NCBI RefSeq assembly: GCF_000702505.1
Contig: NZ_JNIM01000001.1
Span: forward strand, 5,543,960 to 5,607,959
DNA from: Thermogemmatispora carboxidivorans
Lineage (GTDB): Bacteria > Chloroflexota > Ktedonobacteria > Ktedonobacterales > Ktedonobacteraceae
Length of the DNA: 64,000 bases
Direction of reading: 5' to 3'
The notes under the pieces are model-generated. The model was not told the DNA's origin. It searched no databases and saw only the letters and a program-made list of their open reading frames with translations. Shown piece by piece: positions 26,118 to 35,052 of the stretch (position 1 is the stretch's first letter; each line of letters begins with the position of its first letter). The position numbers and the translations under genes were made by a program.

Positions 26118-27032
26118 ATGGTGGCTTCCCAGAACCACATCCTGAGAGACTGCGGCTACGTACTGGATGCGGAGAACGCAGCGGAGACGGCGCGCCTCAT
26201 GTTGCGGGACAGGCTAGTGAACGAGGCGATGGGGGGAGTTCTGCCGGAAGGAGTCGAGGGGCGGCGATTAGAAAGCATCCTGGATCTGGCGTGTGGACCT
26301 GGGGGCTGGGTACTGGAAACGGCCCAAAGCTATCCGTGGGCGAAGGTCACGGGCATAGACATCAGCGAGACTCTTGTCCGCTATGCGCGAGCCCAGGCGC
26401 AGGTGCAGGGACTGAGCAACGCGCGTTTTGAGGTCATGGATCTCTTAGAGCCGTTGCCGTTACCCGATGACCACTTTGACCTGATCAATGCCCGCGACCT
26501 GACGGGCCTCCTCACACCTGCCACCTGGCCACGAGTATTGCATGAGGCCTGGCGTATCTGCCGGCCTGGAGGCCTCCTGCGGCTCACTGAATTTGAGCGA
26601 CCGATCAGCAATGGCGCGGCCTTTATGCAGCTCCAGGAGCTGACCCTGCGAGCCTTTCAGTGTCTGGGGCGCAGTTTCCCGCCACCCAGCCATCATCTCG
26701 GCATCCTGCCGCGGCTCGCCTCCCTTCTGCGAGAAGCGGGCTATCGCCAGATCCAGCAGCGAGCCTATGTGCTGGACTTCTCCGCCGGTAGCGAAGCCCA
26801 TGAAGCCCTCTCGCGTGGCTACGAAGTCGAGCTATGGCTGAGCCGGCCCTTTCTCCTGGACGCGGGGGTCACCACGCCAGCTGAATTTGACACCCTGTAT
26901 CGCCGCGCCCTCCTGGAGATGTTTGACGAGAACTTCGCCGGCCTCTGCTACATCCTGACTGCCTGGGGCCAGAAGGTCTGCCCTGACCCAGACTTTGACG
27001 AGAGAGGGGCAGCGTCATCCTGGCCCGATTGA
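26118..27032 (+). CDS. Class I SAM-dependent methyltransferase
   Basis: 304 residues from ATG 26118, chosen because AAGGAG ends eight bases upstream; a GTG at 26097 would lie before that site. The SAM-binding motif I is ILDLACGPGGWVLETA (about 50-65), followed by GIDISETLVRYARAQA and DLINARDLTG. The family acts on many small molecules and proteins; nothing here names the acceptor. A C-terminal about 100 residues form a mixed helical region often seen in UbiE/COQ5-like enzymes. It is convergent with the LacI-family gene and the two share a hairpin at 27031-27059. Confidence 0.88.
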   Translation: MVASQNHILRDCGYVLDAENAAETARLMLRDRLVNEAMGGVLPEGVEGRRLESILDLACGPGGWVLETAQSYPWAKVTGIDISETLVRYARAQAQVQGLSNARFEVMDLLEPLPLPDDHFDLINARDLTGLLTPATWPRVLHEAWRICRPGGLLRLTEFERPISNGAAFMQLQELTLRAFQCLGRSFPPPSHHLGILPRLASLLREAGYRQIQQRAYVLDFSAGSEAHEALSRGYEVELWLSRPFLLDAGVTTPAEFDTLYRRALLEMFDENFAGLCYILTAWGQKVCPDPDFDERGAASSWPD

Positions 27033-27059
27033 TCTCGCTGCTGCGCCGGCAGCGAGATC
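27031..27059. terminator. Hairpin shared by two convergent genes
   Basis: GATCTCGCTGC (27031-27041) pairs perfectly with GCAGCGAGATC (27049-27059), an 11-base-pair stem with a 7-base loop. It begins at the stop codon of the methyltransferase and lies before the stop of the LacI-family gene, so it can serve both strands. No T run is present. Confidence 0.55.
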
Positions 27060-27081
27060 GCCACGACAGGTCTGCCTGGGA

Positions 27082-28230
27082 CTACAAGCGGGCGTAGCAA
27101 GGAGGAGGAGCCGTTGTAGCTCGCACCACCAGCGTTGTTGCCAGGCGGAGGCGCACCGGCTCTGCGCTCTCAAGCGTAGCGGTGGTCATCGCCGACTGCG
27201 ACTGCGGCAGCGACGAGCCAGCGAAGCGCGCCAACAGCGGCGAAGAGCGCAGCAGAGCAGCCCCAGGGTGATCGGGGGCCTCTAAGAGTGACAGCAGCAG
27301 CTCTAGTGCGCAGCGGCCCATCTCCGCCAGGGGCTGGCGCACGGTAGTCAAAGGAGGGCGCATATGGCTGGACGACGAGATATCATCGAAGCCAATCAGA
27401 GAGGTATCTTCCGGGATTCGCAGGCCAAACTCCTCGGCGGCACCCATGACCCCATAGGCCATCAGATCGCTGGCGGCAAAGATCGCCGTTGGGCGGGTCC
27501 GCTCCGGCATAGAGAAGAACTGGCAGGCGCAGGCCCGGCCTCCGGGGGGCATAAAATCGCCCTGCAGGATCAGCGACGGCTCCAACGGAATACCATAGTC
27601 CTGGAGAGCCTCGCAATATCCCTGGAAGCGCTCGCGGGAGACCTGATACTTGAGTGGCCCTTGAATATGAGCGATGCGCCGATGCCCCAGCTCAATCAGG
27701 TGACGGGTTGCCGCGTAGGCGCCAGCGCGATTATCCGCCGTGATCCAAGGAAGCTGCTCGGGCGGCAGGCCCTGATCATCGAGTAAGACCACGGGTAAGC
27801 CCTGCCGCTGCAGTGCAGGCAGGTAGCGCGCTGACTGACCCGGGAAAATCGCCAGCAATCCTGCGATCAGGCGATTCGCCAGAATGCGATTAATGACGTC
27901 GCTGCGGTCGCGCTCGTGGTTGCTGCTCTTAATGCTGTAGAGCACCAGCTCATAGCTGGTCTCCTCAACGACCTCGGCAATGCCTCGCATGATGTCAGGG
28001 ATCAGCGGCCAGGTGAGGGCCGGCACCAGCACCCCAATCAGGTGGCCCTTGCCGACGGCCAGGCCCGAGGCGGTCACGCTCGGCACAAAATTATGTTCTT
28101 CCATAATGCGCAAGATGCGCTCGCGCGTCACCGGATCAACGTCCGGCTTTTGGTTGAGCACCCGCGAGGCCGTGGCCTTGGAGACACCAGCCAGGCGGGC
28201 GATATCGCTGATCGTCATGCGCGTGCTCAT
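27082..28230 (-). CDS. LacI-family transcriptional regulator
   Basis: 382 residues. The N-terminal helix-turn-helix is classical: MTISDIARLAGVSKATASRV followed by LNQKPDVDPVTRERI. The hinge and periplasmic-binding-like sensor domain follow (LIGVLVPALTWPLIPDIM, VVLLDDQGLP, AYAATRHLIELGHRRIAHI, IFAASDLMAYGVMGAAEEFG, SLIGFDDI). Such proteins are sugar-responsive repressors. The operator array at 28287-28322 lies directly between its own -10 element and start, so it very likely represses itself. The last about 50 residues are an extra, low-complexity tail. No sugar transporter or catabolic gene is adjacent in the window, so the ligand is unknown. Confidence 0.93.
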   Translation of the reverse strand: MSTRMTISDIARLAGVSKATASRVLNQKPDVDPVTRERILRIMEEHNFVPSVTASGLAVGKGHLIGVLVPALTWPLIPDIMRGIAEVVEETSYELVLYSIKSSNHERDRSDVINRILANRLIAGLLAIFPGQSARYLPALQRQGLPVVLLDDQGLPPEQLPWITADNRAGAYAATRHLIELGHRRIAHIQGPLKYQVSRERFQGYCEALQDYGIPLEPSLILQGDFMPPGGRACACQFFSMPERTRPTAIFAASDLMAYGVMGAAEEFGLRIPEDTSLIGFDDISSSSHMRPPLTTVRQPLAEMGRCALELLLSLLEAPDHPGAALLRSSPLLARFAGSSLPQSQSAMTTATLESAEPVRLRLATTLVVRATTAPPPCYARL

Positions 28231-28286
28231 GCTTCTGCCTCACTGCCTCTTGCATGCAGCCTCTGCCATGCTGTCGCCTTCTAGAC

Positions 28287-28322
28287 GTTACCGGTTACGA
28301 TACCGGTATCGTAACCGGTTAC
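28287..28322. promoter_or_regulatory. Triple tandem LacI-family operator
   Basis: Three contiguous 12-base units: GTTACCGGTTAC (28287-28298), GATACCGGTATC (28299-28310) and GTAACCGGTTAC (28311-28322). Each has the CG-centred palindrome (ACCGGT) typical of LacI-family sites, and bases 28290-28319 together form a perfect 30-base palindrome. The array starts about 8 bases downstream of the lacI-type gene's -10 box, where bound repressor would block transcription. Confidence 0.8.
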
Positions 28323-28329
28323 AAGGTAA

Positions 28330-28358
28330 AGTGTAATAGCGAACGCTTGCTATGTCAA
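28330..28358 (-). promoter_or_regulatory. Promoter of the LacI-family gene
   Basis: On the minus strand TTGACA (28358-28353), a 17-base spacer and TACACT (28335-28330). The triple operator follows immediately downstream. Confidence 0.75.
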
Positions 28359-28458
28359 GGGGACGGGACCGTGATCGGCAGGCAGCAAGCGGCGGGCGGA
28401 AAAGAAATTGCTCCTGAGAGAAAGGTGGGCGGGTGCTGGCCATAGGCCGATGGTCACA

Positions 28459-28487
28459 TTGACAGGGCAGGTGGCGCCTTCTATCCT
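28459..28487 (+). promoter_or_regulatory. Putative dnaE promoter
   Basis: TTGACA, a 17-base spacer and TATCCT, 42 bases before the dnaE ATG; GGCGGAGG at about 28509 is the likely ribosome binding site. Confidence 0.65.
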
Positions 28488-28528
28488 GAAGTACTGGAAA
28501 TTCTTTCGGCGGAGGCAGATATTCAGTC

Positions 28529-31500
28529 ATGGCTCTCGACTTTGCCCATCTGCATGTCCATACGGAGTACTCCCTACTTGATGGCCTCAGCCGTATCAAC
28601 GCTCTGGTCAAGCGCACGAAAGAGCTAGGCATGAAGCATCTGGCCATTACCGACCACGGCGTCATGTATGGGGCCATCGAGTTCTATAAAGCCTGCAAAA
28701 ATGAAGGTATTCATCCTGTTATCGGTGTTGAAGCCTATCTGACTGAAGATCTTCATGATCGTACCAAGCGCTATAAAGAAGACTATAACCATTTATTGCT
28801 TTTGGCGAAGAACTATACGGGCTACCGCAACTTAATGAAGCTGACCACCATTGCCAACACCGAAGGGGTACATCTCAACAAGCCGCGCATCGACCGTCGC
28901 TGTCTGGAGCAGTACGGCGAGGGACTGATCGCCACCTCCTCCTGTCTGGGGGGTGAGATCCCGCAGCTCTTGGTCCATGACAAGATCGAAGAGGCGCGTA
29001 AGGTCATACGCTGGTATCAGGATGTCTTTGGTCCAGAGAACTTCTATTTCGAAATCCAGGAACATGCTGGCTATCCTGAGCAGGAGATCGTCAATAAGCG
29101 CCTCTACGAGCTTCATCGCGAGCTAGGCGTACCGCTGATCGCCACCAATGACCTGCACTATGTCAATGCCGAAGATGCGCATACTCACGAAGTACTCCTT
29201 TGTGTCCAGACGCAGAGTCAGCTGAGTGATCCGCGGCGCTTCAAATTCGAAAGCCATGAATTCTACTTACGCAGTCCCGAGGAGATGCTGCGTCTCTTTC
29301 CTGACCTGCCGGAGGCACTGCTGAACACGGTCCGCCTTGCCGAATCCTGTGAGGTTGATCCGCTGGCCTATAAAGCTTCGCTGCCGGCCTATACTATTCC
29401 CCCTGAATTTCCCTCTCAGGAGGCCTACCTCTATCATCTCTGTCTGCAAGGTGTCAAGGAGCGCTTCGGCGAGCTGACCGAGCGCATCAAGCAGCAGCTT
29501 GACTACGAGTTCAACCTGATCGTCCAGAAGGGCTTTGTGCCTTATTTCCTGATTGAGTGGGATTTCGTGAACTACGCGCGTCAGCACGGCATCCGTTGCT
29601 CGGCGCGTGGCTCGGCGGCGGGCAGCCTGCTGGCCTACGTGCTCGGCATCACGAACGTTGATCCGCTGCGTTACCAGTTGCTCTTTGAGCGCTTCCTCAA
29701 CCCCGAGCGCTCGGACATGCCCGATATCGATATGGACTTTCCCGATGACCGGCGTGCTGAGGTCATCGACTATGTGGCGCGCAAGTATGGGCAAGAGTGT
29801 GTTGCTCAGATGGTCACCTTCATGACGATGGCTGCCAAAAACTCGGTGCGCGACGTGGCGCGTGTCATGGGGCAGCAGGAGCTGGGGGACCGCATTGCCC
29901 GTCTGATCCCGGCAGGGCCCAAGGTCACCCTGCGCAGCGCTGTCGACGGCGTCCGCGAGCTGCACGCTCTTTACGACCAGAGTCCCACGGCACACGAGCT
30001 GCTCGAACAGGCGATGGCCCTTGAAGGATCGGTCCGCGGCACGGGGGTCCATGCCGCCGGCGTCATCATCGCGAACGAGCCACTGGAGCACTTTGTCCCG
30101 TTGCAGGCTATTAACCCGAAAGATCCCTCGCAGGGCTGGAAAACCCAGTACGAGCAGGTCCACCTGGAAGAACTGGGCCTGATCAAATTCGACTTCCTGG
30201 GCCTCTCCAACCTGACCATTCTGGACAACACCCTCAAGTTCATCAAGCAGTCGCGTGGTGAGGAGGTGATCCTGGAGCAGTTGCCGCTTGATCCTCTGCC
30301 CGAGACCGACGAGCGCAGCCGTGAGCTGAACAAGAAGCGTGCCCGTGCCTTTGCCCTGCTGGCTGAAGGCGAGACCACGGGCATCTTCCAGCTTGAGGGT
30401 GCCAAGATGCGGGAATACATCAAGCAGCTCAAGCCGACCTGCATCGAAGACATCACCGCGATGGTGGCCCTCTACCGTCCCGGGCCGATGGATAGCATTC
30501 CCGACTTTATTGCCGCCAAGCACGGCAAAAAGCAGGTCAGCTACCTTGATCCGCGCCTCAAAGAGTGGCTGGAAGAGTCCTACGGAGTAATCGTCTATCA
30601 GGACCAGGTGTTGCAGATTGCCGTCAACCTGGCTGGGTTCTCGTGGGGCAAGGTCAACAAGTTCCGCAAGGCCCTGAGCAAGAAAAAGATGGACGAAGTC
30701 GAGAGCTACAAGGGCGACTTCGTGGAGGGCTGTCTCAAAAACGGCATGAAGCGTGAGGTGGCTGAACAGCTCTTTGAGCTGATCCTGCCCTTTGGTGGCT
30801 ACGGCTTCAACAAAGCGCACGCCGCCAGCTACGCAGTCGTGGCCTACTACACCGCCTATCTCAAGGCTAACTACCCCGCAGAGTTCATGGCGGCCACCAT
30901 GACCACGGAGGCTGCTGATGCCAAAAAGATCGCCAACGCCGTAGCCGAGTGCAAGCGCCTCGGCGTCCCCGTCTGGGGGCCGGATGTCAATGCCAGCCAG
31001 AAAGGCTTTACCGTTGAAAACGGTGGCGTTCGCTTCGGCCTGCTGGCGATCAAAGGCATTGGCGAAGGCCCCATCGAAGAGATCCTCAAAGCCCGGGCCG
31101 ATGGCGGTCCTTTCCGTGATCTGGCCGACTTCTGCATCCGCGTCGACCCACGCGCAGTCACCCGCGCCGTGATCGAGACGCTCATCAAAGCCGGAGCGAT
31201 GGATAGCCTGGGCAATGGCAAGCGCCATCAGCTCCTCGACGCCGTCGAGCGGGCCATGCAGATCGGTAAGAGCGAGCGTGCTGCCCGTGAAAAGGGACTG
31301 GTCAGCCTCTTCGGCGAAAGCCTGAGCATAGAGCAAAGCTTCGCCTTCCGCCTCAATCCTGAGACGCCTGAGATCCCGCGCAAGCAGCTGCTCAACTGGG
31401 AAAAGGAGCTACTGGGCGCCTATATCTCCCGCCATCCCCTGGCCTACATCAGCGATCTGCTGAGCAAGCGCACTACCCATACAACTGGCCAGCTTAGCGA

Positions 31501-32047
31501 GGAACTGGAGAACCAGGAAGTGACGCTCGGCGGCACCATTCTAGAGGCGCGGCGCATTACTACCAAGAAAGGCGAGACTATGTGCGTAGCGAAGCTGGAG
31601 GACCTGACAGGAACAGTCGAAGTGACGGTCTTCCCGCGTGTCTACGAGCGCACCGCAGATCGCTGGGTTGAAGAGGCGGTGGTCCTGGTGCGTGGCAAGG
31701 TGCAGCTGCGTCGCGATGAGCCGACGCTGATCTGCGACGACATCGAGCCGTTGCAGGCCGCCGAGGAGGAGCTGAATCGCCGCCGTCATCAGGTCTGCCT
31801 GCGCTTCCGCACCGGCGGCGAGAGCGAGCGTGCTGTCTCCGATGACCTCATCAAGTTGCAGGACCTCTACCGCTACATTCAGGAGCGACCCGGGCGCGAC
31901 CGCTATGAGCTGATCGTCGAAAACGGCCATTGGCGTGTGCGCCTGCGTCCGCGCGATAACACGATGCATTATTCGCCAGAGCTGCATGCGAAACTTGAGG
32001 AGCTGCTCGGACGCGAGGCCATTACGGTCCAGGCACTTGACGCTTGA
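28529..32047 (+). CDS. dnaE: DNA polymerase III alpha subunit
   Basis: 1172 residues, the expected size for replicative DnaE. The N-terminal PHP domain begins FAHLHVHTEYSLLDGLSRI and keeps further metal-ligand motifs (ITDHGVMYGAIEFY, VIGVEAYL). The polymerase active-site Asp residues are in MPDIDMDFPDDRR (about 396-408), with SARGSAAGSLLAYVLGI before it. A helix-hairpin-helix region (LLAIKGIGEGPIEEIL) follows, then a C-terminal OB fold (EVTLGGTILEARRITTKKG). The tail after about residue 1060 should bind the clamp loader and clamp. It stands alone with its own promoter, divergent from the LacI-family gene. Confidence 0.97.
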   Translation: MALDFAHLHVHTEYSLLDGLSRINALVKRTKELGMKHLAITDHGVMYGAIEFYKACKNEGIHPVIGVEAYLTEDLHDRTKRYKEDYNHLLLLAKNYTGYRNLMKLTTIANTEGVHLNKPRIDRRCLEQYGEGLIATSSCLGGEIPQLLVHDKIEEARKVIRWYQDVFGPENFYFEIQEHAGYPEQEIVNKRLYELHRELGVPLIATNDLHYVNAEDAHTHEVLLCVQTQSQLSDPRRFKFESHEFYLRSPEEMLRLFPDLPEALLNTVRLAESCEVDPLAYKASLPAYTIPPEFPSQEAYLYHLCLQGVKERFGELTERIKQQLDYEFNLIVQKGFVPYFLIEWDFVNYARQHGIRCSARGSAAGSLLAYVLGITNVDPLRYQLLFERFLNPERSDMPDIDMDFPDDRRAEVIDYVARKYGQECVAQMVTFMTMAAKNSVRDVARVMGQQELGDRIARLIPAGPKVTLRSAVDGVRELHALYDQSPTAHELLEQAMALEGSVRGTGVHAAGVIIANEPLEHFVPLQAINPKDPSQGWKTQYEQVHLEELGLIKFDFLGLSNLTILDNTLKFIKQSRGEEVILEQLPLDPLPETDERSRELNKKRARAFALLAEGETTGIFQLEGAKMREYIKQLKPTCIEDITAMVALYRPGPMDSIPDFIAAKHGKKQVSYLDPRLKEWLEESYGVIVYQDQVLQIAVNLAGFSWGKVNKFRKALSKKKMDEVESYKGDFVEGCLKNGMKREVAEQLFELILPFGGYGFNKAHAASYAVVAYYTAYLKANYPAEFMAATMTTEAADAKKIANAVAECKRLGVPVWGPDVNASQKGFTVENGGVRFGLLAIKGIGEGPIEEILKARADGGPFRDLADFCIRVDPRAVTRAVIETLIKAGAMDSLGNGKRHQLLDAVERAMQIGKSERAAREKGLVSLFGESLSIEQSFAFRLNPETPEIPRKQLLNWEKELLGAYISRHPLAYISDLLSKRTTHTTGQLSEELENQEVTLGGTILEARRITTKKGETMCVAKLEDLTGTVEVTVFPRVYERTADRWVEEAVVLVRGKVQLRRDEPTLICDDIEPLQAAEEELNRRRHQVCLRFRTGGESERAVSDDLIKLQDLYRYIQERPGRDRYELIVENGHWRVRLRPRDNTMHYSPELHAKLEELLGREAITVQALDA

Positions 32048-32123
32048 TTGCTGACCTCCCGACCTGGCAGCTCAGTCAGCCTTGGCCAGGCAAGAAGACA
32101 CTACCGGGCGAGCGGAGCAGGGC

Positions 32124-32153
32124 TTGACAAAGGAAAAGCCATTCTGCTATACT
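32124..32153 (+). promoter_or_regulatory. Promoter of tRNA-Pro
   Basis: TTGACA (32124-32129), an 18-base spacer and TATACT (32148-32153), 14 bases before the first base of the tRNA. Confidence 0.8.
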
Positions 32154-32167
32154 GCAGTTGTCAATGG

Positions 32168-32243
<76 letters not shown>

Positions 32244-32247
32244 TGGT

Positions 32248-32283
32248 GAGGCACTGGTTGAAAAAACCAGTGCCTCTTTTTTG
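32248..32283 (+). terminator. Intrinsic terminator of tRNA-Pro
   Basis: GAGGCACTGGTT (32248-32259) pairs with AACCAGTGCCTC (32265-32276) and is followed by a run of Ts. It begins seven bases after the tRNA. Confidence 0.9.
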
Positions 32284-32598
32284 TGTTTGGCGCTGCTGGC
32301 TGCCAGATGCTGACCCTCCAGCAGGCATCACCAGCGCAGCCCCAGTCAAAGCAGCACCCTTCGACCGACCAGGGAGAACGACCCACAGCACCCACAGCGG
32401 CGGAAGCACAGCAGGAGCAGGAACGGCTCAAACCAGAGGGCCTGCAAGCACAAAGATCAGAAGCAGAGGAACCATGTTCCGCCATAACTGGGCGAACCCT
32501 CATCCGAGAGAGCTACTATCGTTACGGGTCGAGGAAGAGAAAGAAGAGCAGCGGGGCAGGCAGCATTTAGACCTGTCCTGCCCAACTGAGCGGCGGGT
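32284..32598. other. Region without a recognised gene
   Basis: About 315 bases between the tRNA-Pro terminator and the end of the anti-sigma factor gene. Open frames here have no recognisable content and one runs through the tRNA, so no gene is called. Confidence 0.5.
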
Positions 32599-33150
32599 TT
32601 AGTGCAGAACAGGCAAACGCTCCCAAACGGCGCGCAGCCAGCGTGAGCGCAGTTCCTCTCCGGCTACCAGCAGCGTGATACAGATGCCAATGAATGTGCC
32701 CATGATCCAGCAGACGAGCATCAGTGTCGTCGCATCCATCGATTGCAGCAGACGGGTAAAGGAGGACAGGAGACCGATCAGCGGACTACCCTCCAGAGGA
32801 AGCAAGCGAAGAATGGCTGGCTGAGTCAGCAGGCTGCCCAGGGAAGCGATCGTTGCCAGCAAAGCGGCGGCCAACAACTCGCCAGGGGAAGGGCGCAGCT
32901 GGGCAAAGATCGAGGCAGGCTGCTGCTGCGGGGTCAGAGCGACGCGCTCCATAATACGCTGAGAGAGATCCTCTGGCTCAGGGACCGGCTGAAAGCTTTC
33001 CAGATGGTGCACAACCTCCTCAAGCAGCTCTAGCTCAGCGCGGCAGTGTGAGCAGCGGGCCAGATGGCTCTCCAGGGCCGGCAGGCGCTCGCCGGACAAC
33101 CGCCCGTCAAGATAGAGCTGAAGCTGAGAGACAGCCTCACTGCAGCGCAT
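32599..33150 (-). CDS. Anti-sigma factor with zinc-finger (zf-HC2) domain
   Basis: 183 residues. The N-terminal anti-sigma zinc finger is clear: MRCSEAVSQLQLYLDGRLSG then LESHLARCSHCRAEL, that is, the HxxxCxxC ligand set at residues 29-36. After a linker there are two hydrophobic stretches (about 90-115 and 145-165) that should anchor it in the membrane. It would hold the ECF sigma factor inactive until a surface signal releases it. Its start overlaps the sigma gene end by 14 bases, the usual coupling of such pairs. Confidence 0.88.
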   Translation of the reverse strand: MRCSEAVSQLQLYLDGRLSGERLPALESHLARCSHCRAELELLEEVVHHLESFQPVPEPEDLSQRIMERVALTPQQQPASIFAQLRPSPGELLAAALLATIASLGSLLTQPAILRLLPLEGSPLIGLLSSFTRLLQSMDATTLMLVCWIMGTFIGICITLLVAGEELRSRWLRAVWERLPVLH

Positions 33151-33814
33151 TCGTCACCTCCGCTTTCTGGGAATCCGCCTGGCGCTGGGCCTGGAGAGCC
33201 TGTAGACGCTCCTTGAGCAGATTACGGGCTCGAAAGAGATGAGTTTTAATCGTACCGATCGGCATCATCAAGATCTCCGCCATCTCCTCATAGGTCATTT
33301 CCTGCAGGTGTCGCAGCACCAGAACAATGCGGTACTTTGTAGGTAACGCCTCCAGTTGTTCACGAATGAGCGCCAGGCGATCACGGGCTTCGAGAGTAGA
33401 CTCGGCCTGACGTCTCTGGTCACCGGCTTCATCCAGGAGCTGCTGTTCCTGCATAGCGTTCTGGAGGGCCTTATCGCGTTTGCGCTGTTCGAGCTGGCGC
33501 AGGCAGCAATTGTAAGCGATGCGATAGAGCCAGGTAGGGAAACGGGCCTCGCCACGGAAGGTTGGCAGGCCCTGCCAGGCGGCCAGGAAGGCCTCCTGTG
33601 TAATCTCGCAAGCCTCCTCATAGTCCTGCAGCATGCGCAGAATCATATTAAAGATGCGTCGCTGGTAGCGCTGGACGAGCAGAGCGAAAGCCTCGCGGTC
33701 TCCGTGCTGGCTGGCTTTCACGAGCTGAGCATCGTCCTGCTCCAGGCGAGCGCGAGCAGCGCTGGAGAGGGGGAGATTCAGGCTGCGAGCGGAATGCAGC
33801 AGATCCTCGTTCAT
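33137..33814 (-). CDS. ECF-family RNA polymerase sigma factor
   Basis: 225 residues from ATG 33814; the ORF is open to 33898 but that part looks non-coding, and the true start is not certain because no strong ribosome site is visible. Region 2 is AFALLVQRYQRRIFNMILRM, then EITQEAFLAAWQGLPTFRG; region 4 is LPTKYRIVLVLRHLQEMTYE followed by EMAEILMMPIGTIKTHLFRA, a helix-turn-helix for the -35 element. Partnered with the overlapping downstream anti-sigma gene. Divergent from the small membrane protein gene at 33952, with an AT-rich shared promoter region. Confidence 0.92.
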   Translation of the reverse strand: MNEDLLHSARSLNLPLSSAARARLEQDDAQLVKASQHGDREAFALLVQRYQRRIFNMILRMLQDYEEACEITQEAFLAAWQGLPTFRGEARFPTWLYRIAYNCCLRQLEQRKRDKALQNAMQEQQLLDEAGDQRRQAESTLEARDRLALIREQLEALPTKYRIVLVLRHLQEMTYEEMAEILMMPIGTIKTHLFRARNLLKERLQALQAQRQADSQKAEVTNALQ

Positions 33815-33951
33815 AGGTTGTGCATCAAGCCTGGTACGACTGGAGAGCGAAGCTCGGCCAGGAACGAAACAAATTCGTAGTGCAGGACCCTTTCTCAACC
33901 GACTTATCTTATATATTATACACGCGAGGCAACAGTAACGAGGTCAGATGC

Positions 33952-34401
33952 ATGTCATCGAACGTCCTGGCAGCCCTTTTGGGCTGGCTCCTGGCCCTGA
34001 TAATCTTTTGCGGCTTTATCGTCCTGCTGCGCTATCTTGACCATCGAGAGCGCATGGCGCTGATTGCCCGCGGCCTGGATCTGGAGAGCCTGCAGAGGCG
34101 CAGTCGCAGCCGGCGAGCCTTACGGGCGGGACTCATCACCATGATGGTTGGGCTGGCCTTGACCTTTGGTCTCTATCCCCTGGGCTTCATGCTCCCACCG
34201 ACTCTGACTGCGGCCCCTTTTCACCTCGGTCCCTGGTTGCTGCCGGGCCTGATCCCTCTGAGCGTGGGCGCGGCCCTGGTGATCAGCTACTATCTCGAAC
34301 AGGATGGGCAGCCCCCGCATGATCGCGATGGACAGTCCTCACCCCCTACAACCGGCCCGAATGAGCGGCCTCCTGATCCTCCCTTTGGGCCTGCCTCTTG
34401 A
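33952..34401 (+). CDS. Small membrane protein, DUF6249-like
   Basis: 149 residues from ATG 33952, with GAGGT eight bases upstream; a longer frame from 33820 lacks plausible content. Three hydrophobic helices (residues about 5-28, 58-78, 92-115). The loop after the first helix, YLDHRERMALIARGLDLESL, recalls the RERMALIEKG motif of a small membrane family often found beside ECF sigma genes. The C-terminus is hydrophilic and Pro-rich. It is divergent from the sigma/anti-sigma pair, which suggests it may belong to the same regulon; its biochemical role is unknown. Confidence 0.7.
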   Translation: MSSNVLAALLGWLLALIIFCGFIVLLRYLDHRERMALIARGLDLESLQRRSRSRRALRAGLITMMVGLALTFGLYPLGFMLPPTLTAAPFHLGPWLLPGLIPLSVGAALVISYYLEQDGQPPHDRDGQSSPPTTGPNERPPDPPFGPAS

Positions 34402-34426
34402 CAGTCATCTCTTGCCGGCCTATACT
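34398..34426 (+). promoter_or_regulatory. Promoter of the carbonic anhydrase gene
   Basis: TTGACA, a 17-base spacer and TATACT, close to the sigma-70 consensus, overlapping the stop codon of the preceding gene and 59 bases before the ATG. Confidence 0.75.
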
Positions 34427-34484
34427 CAGAGCAAGTTATTTAGTAGATCAACTAAGTCAACAATAGTTGCTGCAAGGAGTAGCC

Positions 34485-34976
34485 ATGTCGCTTATTGAAG
34501 AGCTGCTGGCGGCCAACGAGCGTTACGCCTCTACCTTTCAGAAAGGGGAGCTGCCGCTACCGCCAGCTAAGAAGTTAGCGATTGTCACCTGTATGGATGC
34601 GCGAATTGATCCGGCGCGTATCCTGGGATTAGAGGAAGGTGACGCGCACGTCATTCGCAACGCTGGGGGACGCACGGCGGAGGCCCTGCGCTCACTCATC
34701 ATTTCTCAACAATTACTGGGGACCACCACCATCCTGGTCATTCACCACACCGACTGTGGCATGCTCACCTTCGAGAACGCCGATCTGCAACGACGTCTAC
34801 AAGAGCAATTTGGCGCAGATGCCTCTGGGATTGACTTCTTTCCGTTTAAGAGTCTGGAGCAGTCGGTACATGATGACATCGCCCTGCTCCGCTCTTCTCC
34901 TTTCCTTTTGAAAGAAAGCGAGATCCTTGGATTCGTTTACGATGTGCATAGCGGGCGACTCTTGCCCGTGCACTAG
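34485..34976 (+). CDS. Beta-class carbonic anhydrase
   Basis: 163 residues from ATG 34485, with AAGGAG eight bases upstream. The zinc and catalytic residues of beta-carbonic anhydrases are present: VTCMDARIDP (first Cys ligand and the Asp-Arg pair), RNAGGR, and VIHHTDCGML (His and second Cys ligands). The protein interconverts CO2 and bicarbonate in the cytoplasm. It is short, as in the small soluble members of the family. Bicarbonate or CO2 supply would serve carboxylases such as PurE in this genome, though no direct link is shown. Confidence 0.92.
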   Translation: MSLIEELLAANERYASTFQKGELPLPPAKKLAIVTCMDARIDPARILGLEEGDAHVIRNAGGRTAEALRSLIISQQLLGTTTILVIHHTDCGMLTFENADLQRRLQEQFGADASGIDFFPFKSLEQSVHDDIALLRSSPFLLKESEILGFVYDVHSGRLLPVH

Positions 34977-35052
34977 CACGCCCGCTGCTCGGGAGAGAGG
35001 GCGGGCCTACCCTATAGACAGAACGCCGAGGAGGAGGAATAAGCAGAGTACT

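Noticed and set aside
29267..31336. 689-codon open frame on the strand opposite dnaE
   Set aside because: It mirrors the codon pattern of a highly GC-biased real gene; the plus strand encodes unmistakable DnaE across the whole interval.
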